Below are positions 18,101-25,221 of a stretch of 64,000 nt of DNA, one piece after another. The position numbers and the translations under genes are program-made. Each line of letters opens with the position of its first letter. Within the stretch, counting starts at the first letter, position 1. Source of the DNA: Emticicia sp965283955 (GTDB lineage Bacteria > Bacteroidota > Bacteroidia > Cytophagales > Spirosomataceae); contig CBDIQW010000001.1 in assembly GCA_965283955.1 (NCBI GenBank), positions 930,001-994,000 of the forward strand, written 5' to 3'. Below the pieces are notes generated by a model, which did not search any database, was not told where the DNA came from, and was given only the letters and a program-made list of their open reading frames with translations.

Positions 18101-18761
18101 TTATCTGCAAATGAATATCTGAACTCGTAGCCGTTTGCGTACGACGTGGGTCAACTGTAATAATTCTCACATCGGGGTTGGCAGCTTTGTGAGCCTCTAC
18201 CCTACGCCAAATAATTGGGTGACACCATGCAGGATTTGCCCCCTCGACCAAAATACAATCTGATTGCTCAATATCATCGTAGCAAACTGGCACAGAATCT
18301 TCTCCCAAAGAAAGCTTATACCCAACCACTGCCGACGACATACACAAACGAGAATTGGTGTCGATATTATTTGAGCCAATAAAGCCCTTCATGAGTTTAT
18401 TCCAAAGATAATATTCTTCGGTAAGGCATTGCCCCGAAACGTAGAAACCTACCGAATCAGGGCCGTATTTACTGATGAACGTCTTGAAAATGGCGGCAGT
18501 ACGCTCCAATGCTTCATCCCACGTAGTGCGTTGCATGGGCATACTACGATTCATACGCATTTGTGGGTACAGAAGTCGGTCAGATTTATCATTAACGGTA
18601 TAATGCAAATTCATACCTTTCGAGCAGAGCATTCCACGGTTCACGGGGTGGTCTTTATCACCTTCAATGGAGATTTTGCCATTTCCTAAATCCGTTGCCA
18701 CGATTCCACAACCTACTCCGCAGTAGCAACAGGTGGTTTTATATTTCTTTTGAGTATTCAT
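15108..18761 (-). CDS. Assimilatory nitrate reductase fused to NasC/NirB-like FAD oxidoreductase
   Basis: A 1217-residue fusion. Residues 1-720 form a molybdopterin nitrate reductase of the NasA/NarB type. The 4Fe-4S ligands are C11, C14, C18 and C46 (TTCCYCGVGCG, GMLCSKG), and the Mo-ligand cysteine is in TNSRLCMSSAV near 145. From about 730 a FAD/NAD(P) module follows (IIIIGAGSAGLGF, VVIVGGGLLGLEMA), and the protein ends in a BFD-type 2Fe-2S domain (LVCSCNNVGQG, GTGCGSCRPE). This should let NAD(P)H electrons reach nitrate in one chain. ATG 18761 is used because the longer frame needs a TTG or GTG start. Two repeat-derived segments are read in frame at residues about 536-563 and 865-893. A NarL-like site lies upstream at 18881-18898. 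Confidence 0.85.
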   Translation of the reverse strand: MNTQKKYKTTCCYCGVGCGIVATDLGNGKISIEGDKDHPVNRGMLCSKGMNLHYTVNDKSDRLLYPQMRMNRSMPMQRTTWDEALERTAAIFKTFISKYGPDSVGFYVSGQCLTEEYYLWNKLMKGFIGSNNIDTNSRLCMSSAVVGYKLSLGEDSVPVCYDDIEQSDCILVEGANPAWCHPIIWRRVEAHKAANPDVRIITVDPRRTQTATSSDIHLQINPGTDVTLNHAIGRVLIENNWLDNDFIQNHTDGFEDYKTRVFERSLAESAEICDVEAELITKTASLIAKAKGFLSMWTMGLNQSVIGVNKNLSLINLSLITGKIGKAGNGPFSLTGQPNAMGGREVGGLANMLASHREIANPIHRLEMEEFWGGTTISDKIGLTATEMFKGLEEGKLKAIWIVCTNPMVSLPDARMAEFALKKAKFVVVQDVSNKADTINFADVVLPAAAWAEKEGTMTNAERRITHLSKVIDAPAEALPDAEIICRFAAKMGWGNKFKYNNFGEIYKEYTETTRGTNIDVTGVSYELLKERTVQWPLKSEELRVESEELGKENSTLYTLNSQQNFGTLRLFENGEFYTPNKRAKIHAVPDENLSEKLSKDFPLIMLTGRIRDQWHTMTKTARVNKLNQHIPRPFVEIHPKDAEKRGIEDGTIVEVNGNRGSVKVKAKITDEVKIGTCFLPMHWGRVLGNDFGRANNLTNVLVDARSKEPDFKFSAVEIVKNVKPKEKIIIIGAGSAGLGFISSYRKLNQTDDIEVFSKEIYPFYNRVMLPDYISGTQSWEQLVKLREDQFLENNIKVHKGIGINHIDRKNKVLVDDLGNEHTYDKLFLGMGSQAFMPKNFPKMAGIFNMRSRLDADTLLPFLKPLSSTGTPAASLGQQGDSLRWVSEAEPNRRHVVIVGGGLLGLEMAASLREIKVHVTVVQRIGRFMDRQLDPLGSDILHEEIVARGIEVYYNDEVEQFYGTEKIEGVRLKSGQKLDCNAIIVAAGTTPTIQLAKESGLECNRGVVVNDYLQTSDPDIFACGEIAEWKKQMWGITAAAEQQAEVVAKFFAGDLSSFYKGSLSMNLLKMHGLNLCSLGVVEVPMGSADYEEVTFIDKAKHYYKKCIIHKDKLVGAILIGDKSEFLEFKDLIANGIELSEKRLQLLRSNQKSEPVLGKLVCSCNNVGQGNLENAIKSGCTDFAQLCQKTGAGTGCGSCRPEVRMILENVAKEALVVS
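16081..16166. repeat. GC-rich dyad repeat inside the nitrate reductase fusion
   Basis: CTTCGGTTGGGT (16081-16092) pairs with ACCCACCGAAG (16105-16115), and CTGTC-GAG-GACAG lies at 16154-16166. The block is much more GC-rich than its surroundings and is read in frame, giving STGTPAASLGQQGDSLRWVS just before the second Rossmann motif. Homologous flavoproteins pass directly from helix to VVIVGGG at this place. Confidence 0.65.
17072..17152. repeat. Inverted word repeat (AGAGTTGAGAGT) inside the nitrate reductase fusion
   Basis: Left words TTGAGAGTTTAGAGTGTAAA and right words TAACTCTTCACTCTCAACTC are roughly inverted around TTTTCCTTCC. The block of about 81 bp adds about 27 codons in frame (SEELRVESEELGKENSTLYT) between VQWPLK and FGTLRLF of the molybdopterin domain. 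Its low-complexity composition differs sharply from the flanking enzyme. Confidence 0.7.
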
Positions 18762-18880
18762 TTGCAAATTATTTTTCACTTTCAATCCAAAACTGATATA
18801 TCAAATCAATTTAACTCCGATATTTCCTTCAATACTTCTGATTTACTCAATGGTAATTTCCAATCTTTATCACAACCACA

Positions 18881-18898
18881 ATAAGTATAAATACTCAA
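18881..18898 (-). promoter_or_regulatory. NarL-type dyad upstream of the nitrate reductase
   Basis: On the coding strand TTGAGTA-TTTA-TACTTAT. Eighteen bases (TGAGTATTTATACTTATT) are identical, in the same orientation, to the site upstream of nirB at 27524-27541. TACTTAT fits the E. coli NarL heptamer TACYYMT. It is about 120 bp from the start codon. Confidence 0.6.
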
Positions 18899-18974
18899 AA
18901 ACAAACTATTTTATGGGAAAATCCCAATTGGCAAAACCAAGAGGGATTCGTGTATGCTGTCAACCAATGACTAA

Positions 18975-19828
18975 TTATAAATCTTCGATTGAGAATTTAT
19001 CGAACAATAAATTCAATAATCGGTCATGGACTTCTTGATATTCGGGTAAGTGTATGATGTCTTTTTTGTTTCGAGGTCGGTCAAGCGGAATCTCCACTAT
19101 TTCTTTGATGGTTGCGGCAGGCCCATTATTCATCACTACAACTCTATCCGATAAGAAAATCGCTTCCTCAATATCGTGCGTTACCATAACGATTGTTTTG
19201 TTGCGATTATCCAAATTCCAAAGTTTCAATAACTCGATGTGCATTGAGCCTTTTGTGAGTGCATCTAATGCTCCGAAAGGCTCATCGAGCAATAAAATGT
19301 TTGGGTTGATAGCAAATGCACGAGCAATAGCTACCCTTTGTTTCATTCCACCAGAAAGCTGACTTGGAAGTTTGTCTTTGTGTGGTAAAAGATTCACCAT
19401 TTCGAGGTTTTTCTCAACTAATTCTACTTTTTCGGCTTTTGAAAGATGCGGCAAAACCGAATCTACGGCCTCAAAAACATTTTTATAGACCGTTAGCCAA
19501 GGCAAAAGTGAGTAATTTTGAAATACAATTCCACGGTCAGGTAGAAGCCAGTTACGGTTTTGCCATTGGCAATTACTTCGCCCGAAGATGGAGCAACCAT
19601 GCCCGAAATTGTGTTCATTAAGGTTGACTTTCCGCAACCTGAGTGACCAATGATGCTCACGATTTCGCCTTTTTCAATTGTAAGGTCTATGTCCTTCACG
19701 GCAGTAAAAGTGCCTTTACTTTTCGATTTGAATGAAACCGTTACATCTTTAATTTCAATACTGGTTTCAGTAGCTATTTTATGAAATGATGACGAATCAT
19801 CTATTAAAAGTTCTTTATTTGCTCTCAT
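18975..19828 (-). CDS. nrtD: Nitrate ABC transporter ATP-binding protein, frameshifted
   Basis: ATPase that powers nitrate uptake with the permease encoded just upstream (14-bp overlap). It contains Walker A GHSGCGKST near residue 62, Q-loop FQNYSLLPW, signature LSGGMKQRVAIARA, Walker B NILLLDEPFGALDAL and H-loop VMVTHDIEEA. The frame slips near 19540 between GKTVTG and PDRGIVFQN; both parts are otherwise continuous, so the gene is annotated whole (about 284 residues). There is a single ATPase gene here, in contrast to the separate NrtC and NrtD of cyanobacteria. Cytoplasmic side of the inner membrane. Confidence 0.85.
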
Positions 19829-20603
19829 AACTAAATGCTTTTTGAAGTACGTTGAAAAATTTGTCGAACAATAAACCTACTGTTCCGATAATGAGAATGG
19901 CCGAAAGAATTTTTTCGAGACTCAAACCATTCCAAGAATCCCAAACGAAGAAACCAATTCCTACACCACCAGAAAGCATTTCTCCCGCCACAATTACTAC
20001 CCAAGCAATACCAATCGACAAGCGAAGACCTGTAACAATATGCGGTAAGGCAAAAGGTAATAATACTTTTGAAAGGTATTTCCAGCGTGAAAAACCAAAG
20101 GCTTTGGCTACATTTTTGTGGTCAGAAGGAATAGACGAGACGCCAAAAGCTGTGTTGATAAGCGTAGGCCACATAGAAGTAATGGTTATGATAAAAATAG
20201 TTGCTTGGTCAGAAGCCTTGAATGCCAACAAACCCAATGGAAACCAAGCCAAAGGTGAAACTGGACGCAAAATCTGAACGATTGGGTTCAATAAATTCAT
20301 GCCAACTTTTGAAGAACCCATCAACAAGCCCACAGGAATGGCAATTAAACTACCCAAAGCAAAACCCACAAACACACGACGAAGCGAATACCAAAGCTGC
20401 AAGCCAATTCCTTTGTCGTTGGGACCATAATCATAGAATGGCTCGGCCATCATTTCTGAGAAAACTGTCCAAGTAGCAACTGGTCCTGGAATTTCGGCTT
20501 TTGTTACAATCGTAACCAATTGCCATAAGCCCAAGAGAATGAGCATACTTCCGAGGAAGTAAAGCGTACTCAATGGTGAATATTTTGAAAGAATATTTTT
20601 CAT
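19815..20603 (-). CDS. nrtB: Nitrate ABC transporter permease
   Basis: Inner-membrane permease of 262 residues with about six helices and the EAA-type cytoplasmic loop NVAKAFGFSRWKYLSKVLLP near residue 168, which contacts the ATPase. RPVSPLAWFPLGLLAFK and GLRLSIGIAWVVIVAGEM are typical of nitrate/sulfonate/taurine permeases. It overlaps the ATPase gene downstream and lies 73 bp after the binding-protein gene, so the three form one operon. Nitrate specificity is inferred from the surrounding reductases. Confidence 0.88.
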   Translation of the reverse strand: MKNILSKYSPLSTLYFLGSMLILLGLWQLVTIVTKAEIPGPVATWTVFSEMMAEPFYDYGPNDKGIGLQLWYSLRRVFVGFALGSLIAIPVGLLMGSSKVGMNLLNPIVQILRPVSPLAWFPLGLLAFKASDQATIFIITITSMWPTLINTAFGVSSIPSDHKNVAKAFGFSRWKYLSKVLLPFALPHIVTGLRLSIGIAWVVIVAGEMLSGGVGIGFFVWDSWNGLSLEKILSAILIIGTVGLLFDKFFNVLQKAFSYESK

Positions 20604-20635
20604 ATTTGGAGAATTTAAAAATTTAACCTTTTAAA

Positions 20636-20664
20636 TTTCCCCACCTTATTTTCAAGGAGGGGAA
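20636..20664. repeat. TTTCCCC...GGGGAAA dyad between nrtA and nrtB
   Basis: TTTCCCC (20636-20642) and GGGGAAA (20658-20664) enclose ACCTTATTTTCAAGGA. A hairpin between the binding-protein and permease genes could set their expression ratio. It is similar in style to the CCCC/GGGG repeat family. Confidence 0.5.
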
Positions 20665-20676
20665 ATATTTTATTGT

Positions 20677-21901
20677 TTACTTCTTCGTTGCTGATAAGTA
20701 TCCTGCAATATTATTTGGGTCGAAGTTGATATCGAGTGTAGTTTTGAATGCTTGCATATCTGGTTGAACAGGTACACTCATTTCTTTGGCCACTTCGGCA
20801 TACAAATCGTCTAAAATCAACTTCTCAGCAATTCCTTTGTAGTCTGGTGCAGATTTTAAATATCCGAAACGAACGTACTGTGCCAAAAACCACATTGCAT
20901 AAGACTTTTTAGGAGTTGCAACTACGCCATTGTTGTAGAATGTCATGTAGTCGTCTTTGTATTTTTGTACGCCCAAATCACAACCTAAATCGTTTGAGCC
21001 AAGCAAACGTGCCTCTAAAACCGCTACTGGAGCATTTACATAATATGGTTTCGATAACCAAGCCGCCGCCTTTTTGCGATTTCCCATATTATCCAGCCAT
21101 TTTTGAGCTTCGATAATGGCCTTCATTACTTTTTTCAAATCTTCTCTTTGACCTGCAGCAAATTTTGTATTAACTACCAATGCTTTTTCTGGGTGATGTT
21201 TCCAAATATCTTGACTTGCAATGTGTGTAAAACCAATATTTTGAGCAGCTGCAACACCATTCCAAGGCTCACCTACACTGAAACCTTCCATGTTATCAAC
21301 TTTCATGTTGGCAACCATTTGTGGTGGCGGAATTGTGATTATACCTACTGCTTTTTGGTTAACGCCCGCTGCTGCCATCCAATTTCTCAACCAAATGTCA
21401 TGCGTTCCACCAGGGAAAGTCATAGCGAAGGTTACTTCTTTACGTTTTTTGAGTTCGGCAATAGCAGCGTTTACTTTTTTCAAATCTTTAAAACCAACCA
21501 AGCCGCAGAAATCTTTTGAAAGCGTAATTGCTTGACCATTATTATTTAAAGTCATGGCAATTTTCATTTCTGAACCTGCTTTTCCGCCTATTCCTGTATA
21601 AACCGACATCGGCATTGAGAATAAACAATGAGGCTCCGTCTAATTCACCATTCAATACCTTATCACGAATATTTGCCCAAGATGCCTCTTTGCTCAATTC
21701 TACGTTTACACCATATTTGGCAAATAAACCTAACTCTTTTGCTGCAACTAATGGAGCACAGTCGGTTAGTGGAATAAATCCTAATTTGATTGCCTCAGCA
21801 GCAGGATATTTGAAAGCTGAGATAGTAGAAGCTAAGATAATGACAACCCCCAACCCCAATGGAGAGCTAATTTTGAATATTGATTTAAAGATATTTTTCA
21901 T
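20677..21901 (-). CDS. nrtA: Nitrate ABC transporter substrate-binding protein, frameshifted
   Basis: Extracytoplasmic binding protein of the NrtA/SsuA type, about 407 residues. After an export signal it reads IKLGFIPLTDCAPLVAAKEL, typical of NrtA. The frame slips near 21615, where GELDGAS should run into FSMPMSVYTGIGG. Later motifs are NGQAITLSKDFCG, FPGGTHDIWLRNWMAAAG and EGFSVGEPWNGVA. The hydrophobic part of the signal peptide (SSPLGLGVVI) is encoded by a palindromic repeat at 21847-21868. It precedes nrtB and follows the porin on the same strand. Confidence 0.85.
21847..21868. repeat. CCCC/GGAG repeat inside the nrtA signal sequence
   Basis: CCCCCAACCCCAATGGAGAGCT, a degenerate copy of the AGCCCC...GGGG family. 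In frame on the minus strand it encodes SSPLGLGVVI of the signal peptide. Confidence 0.6.
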
Positions 21902-21910
21902 GATATTAAA

Positions 21911-22014
21911 AGCCCCCTACCCCCCGATGGGGGAATTAAAGGAATTATGTTTTTTATTAATAAATAATTTTAAAGCCTTCACTAATTGTCCCCCCATCGG
22001 GGGTTAGGGGGCTA
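21911..22014. repeat. Inverted pair of AGCCCCCTAACCCCCGATGGGGG repeats
   Basis: Forward unit AGCCCCCTACCCCCCGATGG at 21911-21936, reverse unit ending TCGGGGGTTAGGGGGCT at 21990-22012, separated by 53 AT-rich bases. The pair fills the junction between the porin and nrtA; the porin stop TAG (22012-22014) is at its edge. Each unit has its own CCCCC-GAT-GGGGG stem. Best preserved example of the commonest repeat family in the window. Confidence 0.8.
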
Positions 22015-23565
22015 CTGCTTTATTGCCACTGGCTTTGAGTAGAAGAAATCAGGACGAATATTGAGCATTAAGTAGCCCCATTGACCTGTTTTACGTGTTT
22101 TGTCCATCGAAGTTTGCTTCACGTATTCAAGGCTATTATTTCCTTTCATTACCGAGTATCCAAACTCAACAGCCGTGAATTTATTAAGGGTATAATTCAA
22201 CACTAAGTCATATTCTGTACCCAACATTGGCGATATTTTAGCACCTGCTGGAGCATCTTTCATTTTGTTTGGAGTATCGGCCGCTAAAGCAAAATAGTGA
22301 ATATCGAATGTTGATGTTAGGCGTTTTCCTGCGTGTTTTAGCTTAAAGAAAGCATTTTGCAAACCACCAACTGGCGAGCCAGTACCTACATAAAAGTAGT
22401 CCATATAACCCCAGTGCTTGTGTGGTGTGCCATAAAGTGGGTCGAAACGTCTTGTTTCACCTGCTTTTGTAGTAAAACCATCATTTCCCGATAACACTTC
22501 ATATCCAGGACCAAAGCTGATAAGACCTTTTTGCATCATGAAGTTTGCACCATAATGAAATGCTTTCTTGATTTTCAAACCATCACGGTCAGTGCCAGAC
22601 TGTAAATAGCCAAACGCTTGCCATGCAATTTTACCAAGTTTAGCTGAAGCATTTCCAAATTGACCTGTAAACATTGTTCCGTAAGTTATGCGAGAATTTA
22701 CACCGGTTTGATCATAACGTCTTCCATATACGTAACCTTGAGTTGCATTACCGATACTATCAATTTTAAATTTTGAGAAATCATCTTTGAAGAAAAGTGC
22801 AGAAAACTTAGTTTGCTTGAATTTGTGTGTCAAATACGCCATTTGAAACGATTTAAACATTTGATTTTGACCGTTTGTGCTGGCTACATTTGCCAAAACT
22901 GGAGCTCCGCCTTTTGTAGCTGTTGGTAAAAATCCCGCTGGAATCGCCAATGTTACGTTTTTGGTTGAAAGTGCCGATGCTGGAGCGTTTCCACCTACAT
23001 AATAAGTTCCATTTGTACCAAAGGCATCACCATTTTGATTGAAACCACCACCAAAATCTAATGACCAACCCAAATGTTGAGCTTTAAAGATAGCAGCATC
23101 GAAACGGCGGCCTTGTTGTAGCCAATCAAGGTTCCCGAGTAAACGAACATCGTCATAAACAAGCTCCTGACGTCCTATTTTTAATGAAAGATTTTGTATC
23201 GGTTTGAATTTTACGGTTGTATCAGCCGAGTTTGCTAAAACGATTTCGGCCCATGCCTCATGCACACCAAACTTACCACCGTCGGCATTTGAAATTGACG
23301 AAGCGTCTTGTCCCCAAACACGTACATCTTGTACTGCCATTCCGAAAGTTACTCTGTCCCATTTGTAGCCAAAAGTTAGACGAGTGCGTTGCGAAGTAAA
23401 CGCTGAATACTTTGTGCCAAGTGGTGCAAGGTTGCCAGAACCATCACGAACTTCTGTACGAGTTCTGACTTGACCGAGTAATGAAAATTGAGAATAGGAT
23501 GTCTTGAAAAAAGAGACTGTGAAGAAAATTGCAAGCCCAAACTTGCTAAATAGATTTTTTTTCAT
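22012..23565 (-). CDS. Alginate-export-type outer-membrane porin in the nitrate operon
   Basis: A 517-residue beta-barrel with signal MKKNLFSKFGLAIFFTVSFF and TSYSQ cleavage region. The start of the barrel (LLGQVRTRTEVRDGSG), the repeated aromatic-ended strands and LSLKIGRQELVYDDVRLLGN are characteristic of the alginate export (AlgE-like) porin family. It lies directly upstream of nrtA on the same strand, linked by repeats, and its promoter carries the nirB-type box. I infer a role in nitrate or nitrite passage across the outer membrane rather than in alginate export. The leader is about 270 nt and holds three UGGGGG hairpins. Confidence 0.75.
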   Translation of the reverse strand: MKKNLFSKFGLAIFFTVSFFKTSYSQFSLLGQVRTRTEVRDGSGNLAPLGTKYSAFTSQRTRLTFGYKWDRVTFGMAVQDVRVWGQDASSISNADGGKFGVHEAWAEIVLANSADTTVKFKPIQNLSLKIGRQELVYDDVRLLGNLDWLQQGRRFDAAIFKAQHLGWSLDFGGGFNQNGDAFGTNGTYYVGGNAPASALSTKNVTLAIPAGFLPTATKGGAPVLANVASTNGQNQMFKSFQMAYLTHKFKQTKFSALFFKDDFSKFKIDSIGNATQGYVYGRRYDQTGVNSRITYGTMFTGQFGNASAKLGKIAWQAFGYLQSGTDRDGLKIKKAFHYGANFMMQKGLISFGPGYEVLSGNDGFTTKAGETRRFDPLYGTPHKHWGYMDYFYVGTGSPVGGLQNAFFKLKHAGKRLTSTFDIHYFALAADTPNKMKDAPAGAKISPMLGTEYDLVLNYTLNKFTAVEFGYSVMKGNNSLEYVKQTSMDKTRKTGQWGYLMLNIRPDFFYSKPVAIKQ

Positions 23566-23593
23566 TTGTTTTGAATTGAATTGTGAATAAATA

Positions 23594-23792
23594 CCTACGT
23601 TCTGCGATTCGTTCGCCGATTTGACACCCCCATGTCAAGTCGGTTTTTTGTTTGGTTCAAGACAAAGCCCCCACTTCGCCCCTCCCCGATTTCTTTCAAT
23701 TTTTTGCTGATTTTCCTACGTTTCCATTTGTTTTAGAAGTTAAATAATAGATTGGCACTTTTAATTAATTTCTTGATAGCCCCCACTATCAA
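23594..23792 (-). promoter_or_regulatory. Porin leader RNA element: three UGGGGG hexaloop hairpins plus AACGUAGG boxes
   Basis: Read on the minus strand, in RNA order. H1: TTGATAG-TGGGGG-CTATCAA (23792-23773), a perfect 7-bp stem. Box AAACGTAGGAAAA (23723-23711). H3: GGCGAAG-TGGGGG-CTTTGTC (23680-23661), 7 bp with two G-U pairs that exist only in RNA of this strand. H2: CCGACTTGACA-TGGGGG-TGTCAAATCGG (23643-23616), 11 bp with one G-U. Second box AACGTAGG (23601-23594). The same loop occurs at 30251-30256 before nirD and the same 13-nt box at 27608-27620 before nirB. Confidence 0.7.
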
Positions 23793-23805
23793 AATTTTCT
23801 TTGGT

Positions 23806-23818
23806 TATTTATACTTAA
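23806..23818 (-). promoter_or_regulatory. Partial NarL-type site near the porin promoter
   Basis: TATTTATACTTAA on the plus strand shares 12 bases with the nirB and nitrate reductase dyads, in the opposite orientation relative to the gene. Only one heptamer (TACTTAA, six of seven positions) is good. Confidence 0.4.
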
Positions 23819-23843
23819 TTAAACTATTTCTATTTTGCTTATT

Positions 23844-23873
23844 CAAATGTAGAAAATAATATTTTATACTCAA
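23844..23873 (-). promoter_or_regulatory. Bacteroidota-type promoter of the porin-nrt operon
   Basis: On the minus strand TTG (23873-23871), 19-nt spacer, then TACATTTG (23851-23844), matching the TTG / TAnnTTTG consensus. The 13 bases TACATTTGAATAA are identical to the nirB promoter. A TTGAGTA heptamer overlaps the upstream element. Confidence 0.65.
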
Positions 23874-24105
23874 AACACAAAACAACATATTTTGTTCATT
23901 TTTAACATTTTTACTCAAAATTCTTCTAATTCTTAAACTTGTTTTTAGAAAAATACAATTTTATTTTCTCAAAAGCGACATTTTTTAAACCTATTTTTCG
24001 GTTTTTCTCATTTTTCAAATTTAAATCTTACACTTTTAAAACTCTAAAAACATAAGGATTAACACTTAATTTCATTTCCTATCTAATGTGTATATAATAA
24101 AACAG

Positions 24106-24134
24106 AAATGCCGCTCTTATCAGGGCGGCATTTT
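24106..24134 (-). terminator. Intrinsic terminator of cobA
   Basis: AAATGCCGC (24106-24114) pairs with GCGGCATTT (24125-24133); on the minus strand the stem is followed by TTTCTGTTTT. Confidence 0.75.
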
Positions 24135-24158
24135 GACAGTATATATATAAGGTATAAC

Positions 24159-24911
24159 TCATAATTTCATTTCAGCCACATACGCCTCCACATATTCGGG
24201 GTGCAGGCCAACTACCTCTCCAACAATAATTACGGCAGGATTACTCACCTTCGCTTCGTTTACCTTTTCTACAATATCTTTTATTTGTCCAAAAACAGAT
24301 TTCTGTTCACCAGTAGTGCCATTCTGAATGATTGCAACTGGGATGGTTGATTTGCCATGCTTCTCAAAAATAGTAGCTATTTCAGCCAATTTACTCATTC
24401 CCATCAAAACAACCACCGTTGCCGATGACTGTGCTGCCAGTTCGAGGTCTTTTGGTAAACTTCCGTCGCTTGTGTGACCAGTAACTACCCAAAAACTTCG
24501 GGCAATATCTCGGTGAGTAATCGGAATCTGAACTGCCGCCGCTACACCAATCGAACTCGAAACCCCAGGAATTACTTCCGTCGGAATTCCGAAAGCCTTA
24601 GCGTGTTCTAATTCTTCGTAGCCACGCCCAAACACAAATGGGTCACCACCTTTTAAACGCACAACATGCCCGTGCTCGAGTGCCGACGAAACTATCAAAT
24701 TATTGATTTCGTCTTGCTTAAATGAATGTTGTCCTTTACGTTTGCCAACGTTGATTTTTACGGCATCTTTCGGTGCATATTCGAGCAAAGAATCATTGGC
24801 AAGGGCATCATATAAAACTACATCTGCACTTTGCAGAGCCTTGATAGCCTTTAATGTAATGAGTTCGCTGTCGCCCGGACCCGCCCCCACGAGTGTTAGC
24901 TTAGAGTGCAT
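24159..24911 (-). CDS. cobA: Uroporphyrinogen-III C-methyltransferase
   Basis: SAM-dependent methylase that makes precorrin-2 from uroporphyrinogen III, the first step to siroheme. The 250-residue protein is the single-domain SUMT form (CobA, not the CysG fusion). Motifs: LVGAGPGDSELITLKA at the start, VVLYDALAN near residue 32, VRLKGGDPFVFGRGYEE near 85, EVIPGVSSSIGVAA near 113 and PITHRDIARSF near 130. NirB needs siroheme, which explains the location inside the nitrate region. Precorrin-2 dehydrogenase/ferrochelatase is not in this window. Confidence 0.92.
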   Translation of the reverse strand: MHSKLTLVGAGPGDSELITLKAIKALQSADVVLYDALANDSLLEYAPKDAVKINVGKRKGQHSFKQDEINNLIVSSALEHGHVVRLKGGDPFVFGRGYEELEHAKAFGIPTEVIPGVSSSIGVAAAVQIPITHRDIARSFWVVTGHTSDGSLPKDLELAAQSSATVVVLMGMSKLAEIATIFEKHGKSTIPVAIIQNGTTGEQKSVFGQIKDIVEKVNEAKVSNPAVIIVGEVVGLHPEYVEAYVAEMKL

Positions 24912-25221
24912 AGTTTCTGAGTATTAATGTTTAGTAGCAAAAAGGGTGGATTCAGTAGGTATAAAAACCCTAAAATAGAAAATGATACGGTCGTAGCCAT
25001 ATATTTCATGGCATAAAAGTAAAGTCAATATTTGCCTAAAACACACTTTAACCAAAGAAAATTTTAAATTAGTTATTTTTAGACAAACAATTATTAATAA
25101 AATACAAAATGAGTAAAATTACTTAAAACATAAATAGCACAAAAGAAACAAAAAATTTGATATAACTAAGAACTTTGAATGGTGACTTGTTAGTTCAAAA
25201 AAAATGCTTTAATTTTTCAGA
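24912..25221. other. Divergent control region between cobA and the nitrate sensor kinase
   Basis: 310 bp, AT-rich, no coding potential seen. It holds a NarL-type dyad at 25109-25126. Possible promoter words (TTTGATATAACTAAGAACTTTG at 25157-25178) do not fit the consensus exactly. Confidence 0.5.
25109..25126 (+). promoter_or_regulatory. NarL-type dyad upstream of the nitrate sensor kinase
   Basis: ATGAGTA-AAAT-TACTTAA: same outward-facing heptamers and 4-nt spacing as the nirB site (ATGAGTA-TTTA-TACTTAT). It suggests autoregulation of the two-component system or control of divergent cobA. Confidence 0.5.

Larger units (their letters stand above)
23566..24158. other. 593-bp gap: porin leader with hairpins, promoter, cobA terminator
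   Basis: Holds the long porin leader (three UGGGGG-loop hairpins and two AACGUAGG boxes), its promoter at 23844-23873, an AT-rich stretch from 23880 to 24100 with no recognisable gene, and the terminator of cobA at 24106-24134. Confidence 0.7.

Noticed and set aside
21911..22014. CCCC/GGGG units as ordinary terminators
   Set aside because: They lack T-tracts, occur in inverted pairs and also inside coding sequences.
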